A stretch of 64,000 nt of DNA from Carnobacterium jeotgali MS3 (GTDB lineage: Bacteria > Bacillota > Bacilli > Lactobacillales > Carnobacteriaceae): positions 372,001 through 436,000 of the forward strand of contig NZ_JQNF01000005.1 of the NCBI RefSeq assembly GCF_000745125.1. Reading direction: 5' to 3'. The notes under the pieces were generated by a model, which had not been told where the DNA came from, did no database searches, and saw only the letters and a program-made list of their open reading frames with translations. The translations under genes were made by a program, and so were the position numbers. Shown piece after piece: positions 1 through 8,706 of the stretch. The first letter of the stretch is position 1, and each line of letters begins with the position of its first letter.

Positions 1-87
1 GTGGAAGGAATCATTGATCAAATTTACGTTACTAATGATGATGTTATTGAAACAGGAGATTTATTAATTGAGATAAAAGTTAAATAA
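1..87 (+). CDS. pycA: C-terminal end of a biotin-dependent enzyme, probably pyruvate carboxylase (partial)
   Basis: Only the last 28 codons are present; the gene runs in from the left edge. The encoded tail, with the motif ETGDLLIEI, is the final beta strands of a biotinyl (biotin-carrier) domain. A pyruvate carboxylase ends this way, and in Bacillus-type genomes pycA lies just upstream of the ylb cluster that follows here, so PycA is the best guess. Pyruvate carboxylase makes oxaloacetate from pyruvate and bicarbonate. The biotin-accepting lysine lies outside the window. A biotin carrier of another carboxylase or decarboxylase cannot be excluded from this fragment. Confidence 0.65.
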   Translation: MEGIIDQIYVTNDDVIETGDLLIEIKVK

Positions 88-185
88 ATCTTAAGTAGAC
101 TAATGGACTATAAAAGCTGACTTGTTAAAATAGAAGAAATTGTAGTTTAGAATACTTTAGCTACCAAATTGAGGAGGCTAAATGA

Positions 186-1367
186 GTGAAGACCTTTTTA
201 AGAGCCTTGCCTTTGGTTATTATTATGCTGTGTGCCACTTACTGGCTACCAGAAATTATTTCCAAAAATCCAGCTGATATTATCACGCCAAAAGAAGAAA
301 GTGAATCGATTCAATCGGATTCTTTTGACTATCAAACAACGGATTTAAAGCCTGAACAACTGCCAATTTCAGGTTTAGGCAGTTATATAGGGCAAAAAGT
401 CGAAAATTTCACCGGAAAGTTTGGTGAGCCAAGTCGAAAAGATCCGACTAGTTACGATGAGGAACAGTGGATTTTTGGGGAAGATGAAACGGACTATATT
501 CAATTAGGAGTAAAAAACGGCGTAATCACGAATTTATTTGCATTGGGATCTAATTTAGATGTTGCGCCCTTTAAAATTGGCATGTCTATTACAGAGGTAT
601 TTCAAATTGCTAGTTTTTATCCAACTTATACTGTAGAGAGCCAAGATGAGCAAGTGACTTTGGAATTAACAGAAAGAGATTTGAACTATCGACCGCTCAT
701 TGCTTTTGATAATCAAACATTTGCGGTATTAATGATGGATCGTTCGACAAACAATATTACTGCAGTTCGCTATTTGGATGCTGCATCTTTACTTCAGTTA
801 GGCGTATATGATAATGGTTCTGTAGCCAGTAAAAACGCTGCTATTAAAATGGATGAAGCAAAGCAACAAGCAATTAGTGAAGCCAATAAAAATCAAGTAT
901 ATGAGATAGTATATATCTTGCGTCAAAGGTATGAGCTGCCTGCTTTGAGTCAAAGTGATGCTTTATCTGAAGTTGCTCAAAACATCTTTGTTGATCATGA
1001 AGCGCAGCTGTCTCGTCAAACAGAAGAAAGCAACTCTGCTGAATCGACAAGTTCTAGTGAACCTGAAACGAGTGATTCTGCTTCTATTGAAACATTTATC
1101 CTTGAAGATGAACGTGCACCTAATCAAGATAAAGTAGATCAAGAGATTCAATCGCTCACTAGTGACCAAATAGAACTCACTTTACAAGAAACCGATTTGA
1201 AACTAAATGAAGTTCGGGTTTTGTATTCAAATCAGAAAACGGATATGACTTGGTTGGTAACAAATTGGTTCACACTTGAAACTGAACGGAATTTTCTAAT
1301 GGATGAAAAAATGGTAGAGATTGGCATAGCGTATCGTGATGAGGATATCTTACTCATTCTTCATTAA
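186..1367 (+). CDS. Secreted or membrane-anchored CAP-associated-domain protein (YlbC-like), CAP domain apparently degenerate
   Basis: 393 residues. The GTG start at 186 follows a GAGGAGG site at 171-177; the ATG at 182 is in another frame. Residues 5-22 form a hydrophobic N-terminal signal or anchor. Residues about 60-205 resemble the CAP-associated N-terminal domain found in Bacillus YlbC-type proteins. A CAP/SCP-like start follows (EIVYILRQRYELPALS, with SEVAQNIFVDHEAQLS), but the usual conserved histidine/glutamate core is not seen. In its place is a Ser/Glu-rich stretch around residues 278-300. Its position between pycA and ylbG matches ylbC. The function is unknown; a cell-surface role is inferred. 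Confidence 0.7.
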   Translation: MKTFLRALPLVIIMLCATYWLPEIISKNPADIITPKEESESIQSDSFDYQTTDLKPEQLPISGLGSYIGQKVENFTGKFGEPSRKDPTSYDEEQWIFGEDETDYIQLGVKNGVITNLFALGSNLDVAPFKIGMSITEVFQIASFYPTYTVESQDEQVTLELTERDLNYRPLIAFDNQTFAVLMMDRSTNNITAVRYLDAASLLQLGVYDNGSVASKNAAIKMDEAKQQAISEANKNQVYEIVYILRQRYELPALSQSDALSEVAQNIFVDHEAQLSRQTEESNSAESTSSSEPETSDSASIETFILEDERAPNQDKVDQEIQSLTSDQIELTLQETDLKLNEVRVLYSNQKTDMTWLVTNWFTLETERNFLMDEKMVEIGIAYRDEDILLILH

Positions 1368-1419
1368 AAAAATAGGTTTAGTCTAAAGAATAAAAGTTTA
1401 ATAAAAGAGGAGGGAAGAT

Positions 1420-1731
1420 ATGGAGTTAGCCACAAATGAAAGACAAGGAATCATTGTTTGGGTATACAGTCTAAGACACTTTAAAACACTTAAACGTTTT
1501 GGGTTGATTCATTATGCTTCTCGGAGAATGAAATATGTTGTGATGTATATTAATCAAGCGGATGTAGAAATGACACAAAAAAAGCTAGCAGAACTTCATT
1601 TTGTTCGAAAAGTAGAATTGTCATACAGACCCTTTATTAATTTGGATTTTAAAGATTTTTTTGGAAAAGAAAACAAAAGTGCTAGTAAAGAGCAGAGTGA
1701 AGATAGCGATTCTAAAGAAACCGTTTTTTAA
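1420..1731 (+). CDS. ylbG: YlbG-family protein (DUF2129)
   Basis: 103 residues starting at ATG 1420 behind an AGAGGAGGG site. The N-terminal 85 residues (RQGIIVWVYSLRHFKTLKRF, then a YRPFINLDF segment) match the small cytosolic YlbG family found next to rsmD and coaD in Firmicutes. The tail is acidic and serine-rich, as expected for a disordered end. The family has no established biochemical function. It is followed by a hairpin terminator, so it is not tightly co-transcribed with rsmD. Confidence 0.85.
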   Translation: MELATNERQGIIVWVYSLRHFKTLKRFGLIHYASRRMKYVVMYINQADVEMTQKKLAELHFVRKVELSYRPFINLDFKDFFGKENKSASKEQSEDSDSKETVF

Positions 1732-1735
1732 TCAT

Positions 1736-1779
1736 AAATGCTAAACAAATCGATAGATACATCGGTTTGTTTAGCATTT
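1736..1779 (+). terminator. Hairpin terminator after ylbG
   Basis: AATGCTAAACAAA pairs with TTTGTTTAGCATT around a loop of about 20 bases. The hairpin lies just after the ylbG stop. The following T run is short and broken, so termination may be partial. Confidence 0.65.
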
Positions 1780-1840
1780 AGTTTTATGGAAGATGTTTCT
1801 GTTTAAATCGGTAAATTGAAAAACGAAAGGAAGTTTAAAG

Positions 1841-2413
1841 ATGCGAATTATTACAGGTGAATACGGAGGCAGAAAATTAAAGGCTGTTCCTGGAAACAAT
1901 ACGAGACCAACGACGGATAAAGTGAAAGAATCTATCTTTAATATCATTGGTCCTTATTTTGACGGCGGAGTTTGTTTGGATTTATTTGCTGGAAGTGGCG
2001 GATTGGCTATCGAAGCTGTTTCTCGTGGGATGGAAAAAGCAGTGTTAATTGATCAAGATCCGCTAGCTATTAAAACAATCAAAGAAAATATTAGTGTAAC
2101 AAAAGAAGCGGACAAATTTGATGTTTATCGTAACGATGCCAATCGTGCAATTACATTATTAAAAGGAAATAAAAAATTCGATCTTTTATTTTTAGATCCT
2201 CCATACGCTAAGCAAGAAATTGAAAAGCAAATTGAAAAAATAATTGATTCTGAATTATTAAATGATAAAGCGATTATCATTTGTGAGTTAGATAAACGTA
2301 CACAATTGAAAGAGGTTATTGGAGCAGCAACTGTTTTTAGACAAGAATTTTATGGAGCAAGTCAGATTGTTATGTATGAATATAACAGTGAAGAGGAGGA
2401 AACAAATGGATAA
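1841..2413 (+). CDS. rsmD: 16S rRNA (guanine966-N2)-methyltransferase
   Basis: 190 residues, the usual RsmD length. It methylates N2 of G966 of 16S rRNA in the assembling 30S subunit, using S-adenosylmethionine. The SAM-binding glycine-rich loop DLFAGSGGL is at residues 47-55 and the amino-methyltransferase motif DPPY at 119-122. The start ATG follows GAAAGGAAG. The 3' end overlaps coaD by 8 bases, suggesting translational coupling, an arrangement common in Firmicutes. Confidence 0.95.
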   Translation: MRIITGEYGGRKLKAVPGNNTRPTTDKVKESIFNIIGPYFDGGVCLDLFAGSGGLAIEAVSRGMEKAVLIDQDPLAIKTIKENISVTKEADKFDVYRNDANRAITLLKGNKKFDLLFLDPPYAKQEIEKQIEKIIDSELLNDKAIIICELDKRTQLKEVIGAATVFRQEFYGASQIVMYEYNSEEEETNG

Positions 2414-2891
2414 AATAGCTTTGTTTCCCGGGAGTTTTGACCCTTTTACCAATGGTCATTTAGACACTGTCGAAAGAGCGTCAAAGTTATTTGATCAAGT
2501 TGTAATAGCCGTTGCAACTAATTCAACTAAAAATGCATTGTTTTCTTTAGAAGAAAAAATCACGTTTATAAAAAAAGCAGTCGAACACATTGAAAATGTC
2601 AGTGTAACCGAGCATAGTGGTGGGCTAACAGTTAATCTAGCAAAGAAAATCGGTGCGGTAACTTTATTAAGAGGATTGCGGAACAATGCGGACTTTGAGT
2701 ATGAATCGACGATTGCAACAATGAATAAAATTCAACATAAGGATATTGAAACGATGTTTTTAATGTCAAATGAGAAATACCGTTTCTTAAGTTCAAGCTT
2801 AATTAAAGAAGTAGCGATGTTCGGAGGAGATGTTTCTAGTCTTGTTCCAGCGGGTGTTAATGAAGCCATAAAAATAAAATACCAAAAATAA
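2406..2891 (+). CDS. coaD: Phosphopantetheine adenylyltransferase
   Basis: 161 residues from ATG 2406, preceded by GAAGAGGAGG within the end of rsmD; a longer reading frame exists upstream but lacks the family N-terminus. CoaD transfers AMP from ATP to 4'-phosphopantetheine, the penultimate step of coenzyme A synthesis. The nucleotidyltransferase TxGH signature is at residues 15-18 within [15 protein letters not shown] is at 89-93, and the second nucleotide-binding motif is the [10 protein letters not shown] segment at 126-135. The earlier CoA steps (coaBC) are at 42.7 kb. Confidence 0.97.
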   Translation: MDKIALFPGSFDPFTNGHLDTVERASKLFDQVVIAVATNSTKNALFSLEEKITFIKKAVEHIENVSVTEHSGGLTVNLAKKIGAVTLLRGLRNNADFEYESTIATMNKIQHKDIETMFLMSNEKYRFLSSSLIKEVAMFGGDVSSLVPAGVNEAIKIKYQK

Positions 2892-2934
2892 ACGCAAATG
2901 ATGGATAAATTTATGCATACAGAGGGTGAATGGA

Positions 2935-3978
2935 ATGAACGCTAAGGGAAAAAAGAAACGGAAAGACCTGTTTATTTTACTAATTGTCGTGATTCTTTTA
3001 GGAATACTTGTGCCAATTCCTTATTATATAGAAGGACCTGGCTCGGCGGTTCAGCTAAACGAATTAGTAAAAGTCAATAATAAAACAGATCAAGAAGCTG
3101 GTCATTTTATGTTGACGACAGTTGCTATTCGCAGAGCTACTCCATTGACGTATTTTATGAGATACTTGCCTTTTCATGAAGGGCTAACCAAAGAAGAGCT
3201 TTATGGAACAGGCACTTCTGATGCAGAATATACAAATTTGCAACATTATTATATGACTAGTTCCATTAATTCAGCTATTGAATTAGCTTATGATGCAGCT
3301 GAAGAATCCTATCAGCTGAGTTACAATGGAGTTTATATTATGTCAATTTTAGAAGGTTCTGATTTTGACGATAAGTTAGAAGTTGGGGATACCATTCTTT
3401 CGCTTGATGGGCAAACGTTTGCTAGTTCTGCTGAATTTATTGATTATGTTCAACAACAAAGCATTGATCAAAAAATTGAAGTAGCCTATGAGCGCGATGG
3501 TAAAAAACACACAACATCAGGTAAATTGATGGAAATGCCCGAAACTAAAAAAGCGGGTTTAGGTATTTCTTTAGTAGACAACACTTCAATTGAAACAGAT
3601 ATCCCGGTAGCTATAGATGCTGGAGAAATTGGAGGCCCGTCAGCTGGTTTTATGTTTGCTTTACAGATATATACACAATTAACTGGTGAAGATTTGCGCG
3701 ATGGTCATGAAATTGCGGGTACAGGAACGATAGCACCAGATGGAACAATAGGTCGCATTGGTGGAATTGATAAAAAAGTTGTAGCAGCTAGCAAAGAAGG
3801 CGCATCAATCTTTTTTGCACCAGATGATACCATTGATCCAGTGATTCAAGCCAATTACCCTGATATGACTTCTAACTATCAAGAAGCCCTCAAAGCGGCA
3901 AAAAAAATTGATACAAAAATGAAAATAGTTCCTGTTAAAACATTTCAAGATGCAATTGATTATTTAGAAGGCTTATAA
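2935..3978 (+). CDS. ylbL: Membrane-anchored PDZ / Lon-type serine protease (YlbL/SepM-like)
   Basis: 347 residues if started at ATG 2935, which is better spaced from AGAGGGTG at 2921-2928 than the GTG at 2926. A single N-terminal transmembrane helix (about 12-28) is followed by an extracytoplasmic region, a PDZ domain (about 130-200) and a Lon-like proteolytic domain. The catalytic dyad is probably Ser236 in GEIGGPSAGF and Lys281 in GGIDKKVV, 45 residues apart as in the family. Relatives include B. subtilis YlbL and streptococcal SepM, which trims a competence peptide. Whether this one does so cannot be told from the sequence. Confidence 0.9.
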   Translation: MNAKGKKKRKDLFILLIVVILLGILVPIPYYIEGPGSAVQLNELVKVNNKTDQEAGHFMLTTVAIRRATPLTYFMRYLPFHEGLTKEELYGTGTSDAEYTNLQHYYMTSSINSAIELAYDAAEESYQLSYNGVYIMSILEGSDFDDKLEVGDTILSLDGQTFASSAEFIDYVQQQSIDQKIEVAYERDGKKHTTSGKLMEMPETKKAGLGISLVDNTSIETDIPVAIDAGEIGGPSAGFMFALQIYTQLTGEDLRDGHEIAGTGTIAPDGTIGRIGGIDKKVVAASKEGASIFFAPDDTIDPVIQANYPDMTSNYQEALKAAKKIDTKMKIVPVKTFQDAIDYLEGL

Positions 3979-4004
3979 TCCCATAAAATGAAATGAACGA
4001 ATAA

Positions 4005-4044
4005 GAAAAAAGGCTAGGACGAAAAAATGTCCTAGCCTTTTTTT
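4005..4044. terminator. Bidirectional terminator between ylbL and the convergent gene
   Basis: AAAAGGCTAGGAC and GTCCTAGCCTTTT form a strong stem with an A-rich 8-base loop. An A run on one side and a T run on the other let it work in both directions, ending ylbL on the plus strand and the TspO-like gene on the minus strand. Confidence 0.9.
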
Positions 4045-4052
4045 GTGAATTT

Positions 4053-4799
4053 TTAAAAATGATATGGATTTTTTTTAGTTGTTCCACGATTAATGACGAA
4101 TGAAGCAATGATTCCTATCAAAAGGATAACAGCTAAAACAATTGTGACCAATGCGATTAAACGGTGATCAGGCAAGTTTTTTGTAAATATCCCATACATT
4201 GCCCAAACAAATACTAATACAATAGCCCAATCTTTTAAATAAAAAATAATTCCTAATCCCACCAGAGTGGTCAAACCTAAGAGTGCATAGGTTAATACTG
4301 TTTGAATGCTTGTTTCAATTCCAACGCTAGCAACTAACCAATAACTGAAATTTGTGATTGTAGCAACGATAATCCATCCTAAGTAAAGTGAAATAGGAAT
4401 GAGATAGAGCATGGAAGAAGAAGCTTTTTTTTGAGCTTGATATAAAAAGATAAGCGCTAAAAGCAGTAAGAAGATAATAATAAAAGCAATACCGTCTAAA
4501 AGAAAATGCCAAACTAAAATCCAACTCGTATTAAGTAAACAAGTTAATAAAAATCCCCAGTATTGTGAAGGACTTAAAGTTTGCTTTTTAAAACTAACAC
4601 TTAACAGCCATAACAACAGCGCTAAGTAAATGACTCCCCAAATGCTAAAAATGAATCCCGCTGGAGTAAAAAACACATCATGCATATCTGAGATTTCACC
4701 CGTTTGGTAACCGTTTATTGGGAGAATGTTCGCTAAAGCGTTTACAGCAATCATGAGTACATAAGCTGCATAGAGTACAATTTGTTTTCCGATAGTCAT
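4053..4799 (-). CDS. TspO/MBR-like (tryptophan-rich sensory) integral membrane protein
   Basis: 248 residues, start ATG at 4799 with GGGGTGACGAG upstream. It is almost entirely hydrophobic, with about seven predicted membrane segments. The FFTPAGFIFSIWGVIYL segment near residues 45-61 is the aromatic-rich motif seen in TspO/MBR-related proteins, but the protein is longer than a typical five-helix TspO. No catalytic residues are recognisable and ligand and role are unknown. It is transcribed alone, convergent to ylbL and divergent from comEA. Confidence 0.6.
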   Translation of the reverse strand: MTIGKQIVLYAAYVLMIAVNALANILPINGYQTGEISDMHDVFFTPAGFIFSIWGVIYLALLLWLLSVSFKKQTLSPSQYWGFLLTCLLNTSWILVWHFLLDGIAFIIIFLLLLALIFLYQAQKKASSSMLYLIPISLYLGWIIVATITNFSYWLVASVGIETSIQTVLTYALLGLTTLVGLGIIFYLKDWAIVLVFVWAMYGIFTKNLPDHRLIALVTIVLAVILLIGIIASFVINRGTTKKNPYHF

Positions 4800-4898
4800 C
4801 TCGTCACCCCTTATTTAATAGTGTTCTTTAATCTACTCAACCATACTACAATTTTGTAAAAAAATAAATTAAAGCGACTGTTTAAAAGAAAATAAGCT

Positions 4899-4910
4899 TT
4901 TTTACGCATA
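4899..4910 (+). promoter_or_regulatory. Possible competence sigma factor (ComX/SigX) box upstream of comEA
   Basis: TTTTTACGCATA differs by one base from the T-tract plus TACGAATA core of the streptococcal cin-box, which replaces the -10 element at SigX-dependent late competence promoters. It sits 36 bases before the comEA start, a typical distance. No good sigma-A -35/-10 pair is obvious here. The identification rests on one short motif. Confidence 0.45.
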
Positions 4911-4946
4911 GTATTTATAGAAGGACTCGAAAAGGAGTGTAAGGGG

Positions 4947-5660
4947 ATGTTGAAAACTAGCAAAGAATGGTTTGTCAAAAAAAGATTACTGATTGAAATA
5001 GGTCTGCTTGTTTGTTTGATTCTCAGTATAGTAGGGGTTAGTTTTCTATTTTTTAAAGATGCAAAAGCAGTCGAAGAACCTTCAACTATGATGAGTTATT
5101 TGGCAAGTGAAAATAAAAGTTCAAAAAATTCGATTCAAATGGAACAAAGTTCTGAAAGTCTCATAGATAAAATGTATGTTGATGTCAAAGGAGCCGTATA
5201 CTTTCCTGGGGTGTATGAAGTGACAAGTGATATGCGATTGATTGATGCGATTAAACTAGCTGGTGGATTTAGTGAGAAAGCCAATCAGAATCCAGTTAAC
5301 TTATCATTGAAATTAACAGATCAAATGGTCATATTCATTTCAGAAGTCGGAACAGAAGAATCAGAAGAAACAAATGAAGCAGTCAAAGAACCTTCAGCAG
5401 CTGTTATTGAAGAAACTGTGATTACGCTACCTAAAGAAAGTGAGGGAAATACAAATGCTACAAAAGTGAATATCAATCTTGCAGACGCTATCGAATTGCA
5501 GCAATTATCTGGAATAGGTGAAAAAAAAGCAGAACAAATCGTACTTTATAGACAAGAAAATGGTTCTTTTCAAACAATTGAAGATTTGAAAAATGTGTCC
5601 GGTATTGGAGAAAAAACTTTTGAAGCATTAAAAGCGAGTGTGACAGTGGGCAGTGACTAA
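4947..5660 (+). CDS. comEA: DNA receptor for transformation ComEA
   Basis: 237 residues from ATG 4947 behind AAAGGAG. It is a membrane-anchored protein that binds double-stranded DNA outside the cell and hands it to the ComEC channel. The order is a transmembrane helix (14-36), a linker, an SLBB domain (about 77-131), a Glu/Thr-rich linker, and two helix-hairpin-helix motifs (LSGIGEKKA at 187-195, VSGIGEKTF at 217-225) that contact the DNA backbone. It appears intact. comEB and comEC follow, separated by a 113-base gap that holds its own promoter. Confidence 0.95.
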   Translation: MLKTSKEWFVKKRLLIEIGLLVCLILSIVGVSFLFFKDAKAVEEPSTMMSYLASENKSSKNSIQMEQSSESLIDKMYVDVKGAVYFPGVYEVTSDMRLIDAIKLAGGFSEKANQNPVNLSLKLTDQMVIFISEVGTEESEETNEAVKEPSAAVIEETVITLPKESEGNTNATKVNINLADAIELQQLSGIGEKKAEQIVLYRQENGSFQTIEDLKNVSGIGEKTFEALKASVTVGSD

Positions 5661-5685
5661 AAAGAGCAGAAATAAAAATGAAGTG

Positions 5686-5714
5686 TTGAAAGTCTTAATG
5701 GCCTTTTGTATACT
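5686..5714 (+). promoter_or_regulatory. Sigma-A type promoter for comEB-comEC
   Basis: TTGAAA at 5686-5691 and TATACT at 5709-5714 are separated by 17 bases, in the gap after comEA. This suggests that comEB-comEC can be transcribed independently of the comEA promoter. Confidence 0.6.
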
Positions 5715-5773
5715 TGAGAAAATGTTTAAGATAATTGAATAGCTTAAACGGATAAATTAGTAGGAGGATGAGT

Positions 5774-6289
5774 ATGACGGAACGCATACCATGGGATCAG
5801 TATTTTATGTCTCAAAGCTTATTGCTGTCTTTACGAAGTACCTGTACGCGATTAACTGTTGGAGCAACAATTGTAAGAGAGAAAAGAATTATTGCGGGAG
5901 GTTATAACGGTTCGGTTAGTGGAGATGTACACTGCATAGATGAAGGTTGTTATGTCGTTGACGGTCATTGTTTGAGAACAATACATGCAGAAATGAACGC
6001 CATTCTTCAATGTGCAAAATTTGGCGCACAAACTCAAGGTGCTGAAATATACGTTACTCATTTTCCGTGCTTACAGTGTACAAAAATGATTATTCAAGCG
6101 GGTATAACTAAAATATATTATTTAGAAGATTACCATAATGATCCTTATGCATTAAAGTTGATTGAACAAGCCCATGTTCAATGTCAAAAAGTTGCACTTC
6201 CAAAAGATTTTTTCCAACAACTCGATTTCACTACAAAGACACAAAGTAGTTTAAATCGTAGTGATGGCACATACCAATCCAATAGTTGA
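5774..6289 (+). CDS. comEB: dCMP deaminase family protein ComEB
   Basis: 171 residues from ATG 5774. The in-frame ATG at 5768 touches the GGAGG site, so the later start is preferred. It is a zinc-dependent deaminase converting dCMP to dUMP. Zinc ligands and the catalytic acid are His71 and Glu73 (HAEMNA) and Cys99/Cys102 (PCLQC). It sits between comEA and comEC as in Bacillus, although in B. subtilis ComEB is dispensable for transformation. Its stop codon overlaps the comEC start by 4 bases. Confidence 0.93.
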   Translation: MTERIPWDQYFMSQSLLLSLRSTCTRLTVGATIVREKRIIAGGYNGSVSGDVHCIDEGCYVVDGHCLRTIHAEMNAILQCAKFGAQTQGAEIYVTHFPCLQCTKMIIQAGITKIYYLEDYHNDPYALKLIEQAHVQCQKVALPKDFFQQLDFTTKTQSSLNRSDGTYQSNS

Positions 6290-8634
6290 AGGGATATGCC
6301 CTTTTTTCAGCCATCTCCTGTTTATTGTGCGCGATTATTGTATTAACAACGCACTGGTTAAGCTATCTTTTACTTTTTATTTGGCTAATTCGGTTGGCAG
6401 CTACACGCAGAAAAGAATTGATTATTTATACTTGTTTGCTAATGAGTGCAACCTTTTTTTTTGCAGGATTTGAAAAGAATCATAACCGAACCGCCTTACT
6501 TGCAGAAGACCAATTATTTTTAATTGAACTCGATCCAAACAAGCTGAAGATTGATGGAGATCAAATTCAATTTTATGGCACGGTTAAAGAAGCCGGAACA
6601 AAGGTAAAACTTGCTGAAAAAGTGGTTGTTTTTTATCGATTATCTACTGAAGAAGAAAAGAATAATTGGAAGAAACAACAAAAGGTAGAAGATTTTATAG
6701 TGACGGGTTCTTTAGCTAAACCTGAAAAAAATAGAAATTTAAATCAATTTGATTACCATCGTTATTTGTACCGCAATAAAATCCATTGGATAGTAGAAGC
6801 GACTACTATTGATATCCATTCTGAACTACAGCAACAAACTTTTTTTGATAAACTAAATTTAAAAAATTTAAGACAAAATATCTTAGCTCATATTGAAAGT
6901 GAAACAACAGCTACTATTGCAAGTTACATAAAAACGCTGTTGTTTGCGGATACTAGCTCGATTGATGATCAAGTGATGAGCGGGTATAAAGAAATTGGTA
7001 TTATTCATTTATTGAGTATTTCTGGCTTACACATTCAATTTTTTATAACAGGTCTAACCTATATTCTTTGGCGATTAGGTGTGACACGAGAACGAACCTA
7101 TTTACTCTTATTGATTTTTCTACCATTATATGGCAGTTTAACCGGTTGGGGAACAAGTATTTTCAGAGCTATTGTAATGAGTTTACTCAGTCAAACAGGT
7201 GCACGTATTCGAAAACCTATTTCTGGTCTAGATGCATGGTCGTGGACGTTAATTTTTGGACTTTGGCTAAACCCTTATCAAATTTTTTCTATCGGCTTTC
7301 AGTTAAGCTATTTACTCAGCTTAACGTTAATGTTATTTTCGGACTCTTTGTTCAATCGGTCAAAACTGGCTAGTATAAATAATGTGGTTATTTCATTTAT
7401 ACTAACCCTTATTTCTATTCCAATTCTCAGCTTTCACTTTTTTGAGTTCTCATGGATAGGAATGTTTGCTAATTTAATTTTTGTTCCATTATTTACTTGG
7501 GTGGTCATGCCATTATCAATCTTCCTCTTTGCGAGTTCTTATCTGCTTTCAGGAACGCTTTTTTTTCATTTCCTGTCAAATTTAATGGAAAGTTTATTGG
7601 AGATGACTGAATGGCTGGTTTTAAAAATTAAACTCTTTCCATACAGTACGATTGTTACAGGCAAAGTTCCCTTTGGTTTATTCATCCTAATGATCATCGG
7701 ATTGATTCTTTTTATTGTGGCTTTAGAGGGGCGAAAAAAAATAAAACGTTCCGTGGTTTTACTAGTAGTTGTTTTCACTATTTTTATTTATTACCAAAAA
7801 TACAACCCTTTTGGAGAAGTTTTGGTATTAGATGTCGGTCAAGGAGATGCTATTTTAATTAAAAAGCCTTTTGGAGCCGGCGTATACCTGATTGATACGG
7901 GCGGAGCAATGGCATTTGAAAAAGAAGAATGGCAAATAAGAAAAAAACAATCCACTGTGGCAAGCCGAGTGTTAATACCCGTCATTAAGTCTTTAGGAGT
8001 GACGCAAATAGACCAAGTATTTATTACGCATGGTGATGAAGACCACATGGGTGAATTAAAAGAACTAGCCGAGAGCATTAACATTAAAAAGCTGATTTTC
8101 CCTGTAGGTACAACAAAAAAACAACCATTTTATGAAGCAGCACAAACATTAGAAAAGAACGGAACAAAATTAAGTGCACTTACGGCTGAAAATACGCAAA
8201 AGCAACTTTTTGGCCCTTCATTAGCAGTATTATGGCCCTTGAAAGCTGGTGAGGGCGAAAACAATGATTCATTAGTCCTGTACGGGAAAATAGGAGACTA
8301 CTATTGGTTGTTTCCTGGAGATATTGAGGAAGCCGGAGAAGCAGAACTAGCGGCTCTCTATCCTAACTTAAGAGTGGATATCTTAAAAGTTGCCCATCAT
8401 GGAAGCCAAACGTCGACTAGTGAGAAATTCGTTCAACAATTAAATCCTAAAATTGCATTAATATCTTGTGGATTAAACAACCGCTACAATCACCCGAATG
8501 AAGCTGTTATGGAAAGATTTGTTGAGTTGAATACAACTGTTTACCGCACTGATTTGCAAGGTAGTTTTAGGTATACGTATTCCGATGATTTGACGCGAGT
8601 GAAAGAAAGAGACTTTCAGACAATTCTAAAATAG
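6286..8634 (+). CDS. comEC: DNA uptake channel ComEC (DNA internalisation protein)
   Basis: 782 residues, full length for the family. It forms the membrane pore that passes single-stranded transforming DNA. The order is an N-terminal hydrophobic region with an extracellular DUF4131/OB-like part, a multi-helix Competence domain (about 215-480, with LLSISGLHIQF and GWGTSIFRA), and a C-terminal metallo-beta-lactamase domain starting at VLDVGQGD (514-521), with THGDEDH (581-587) and a later HHGSQTS. An in-frame TAG at 6283 makes the TTG at 6286 the first possible start. There is no strong ribosome-binding site, so coupling to comEB translation is likely. Confidence 0.94.
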   Translation: MKGYALFSAISCLLCAIIVLTTHWLSYLLLFIWLIRLAATRRKELIIYTCLLMSATFFFAGFEKNHNRTALLAEDQLFLIELDPNKLKIDGDQIQFYGTVKEAGTKVKLAEKVVVFYRLSTEEEKNNWKKQQKVEDFIVTGSLAKPEKNRNLNQFDYHRYLYRNKIHWIVEATTIDIHSELQQQTFFDKLNLKNLRQNILAHIESETTATIASYIKTLLFADTSSIDDQVMSGYKEIGIIHLLSISGLHIQFFITGLTYILWRLGVTRERTYLLLLIFLPLYGSLTGWGTSIFRAIVMSLLSQTGARIRKPISGLDAWSWTLIFGLWLNPYQIFSIGFQLSYLLSLTLMLFSDSLFNRSKLASINNVVISFILTLISIPILSFHFFEFSWIGMFANLIFVPLFTWVVMPLSIFLFASSYLLSGTLFFHFLSNLMESLLEMTEWLVLKIKLFPYSTIVTGKVPFGLFILMIIGLILFIVALEGRKKIKRSVVLLVVVFTIFIYYQKYNPFGEVLVLDVGQGDAILIKKPFGAGVYLIDTGGAMAFEKEEWQIRKKQSTVASRVLIPVIKSLGVTQIDQVFITHGDEDHMGELKELAESINIKKLIFPVGTTKKQPFYEAAQTLEKNGTKLSALTAENTQKQLFGPSLAVLWPLKAGEGENNDSLVLYGKIGDYYWLFPGDIEEAGEAELAALYPNLRVDILKVAHHGSQTSTSEKFVQQLNPKIALISCGLNNRYNHPNEAVMERFVELNTTVYRTDLQGSFRYTYSDDLTRVKERDFQTILK

Positions 8635-8706
8635 TTCATGAATAGTCTTGCTAAATAATTTAATGCTTTGTACCATAGAGGCAAGATAAGAAAGTGGTGG
8701 AACAGA

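Noticed and set aside
182-186. ATG at 182 as the start of the first full gene
   Set aside because: It is in a different frame from the 393-codon gene; the in-frame GTG at 186 has correct spacing to GAGGAGG.
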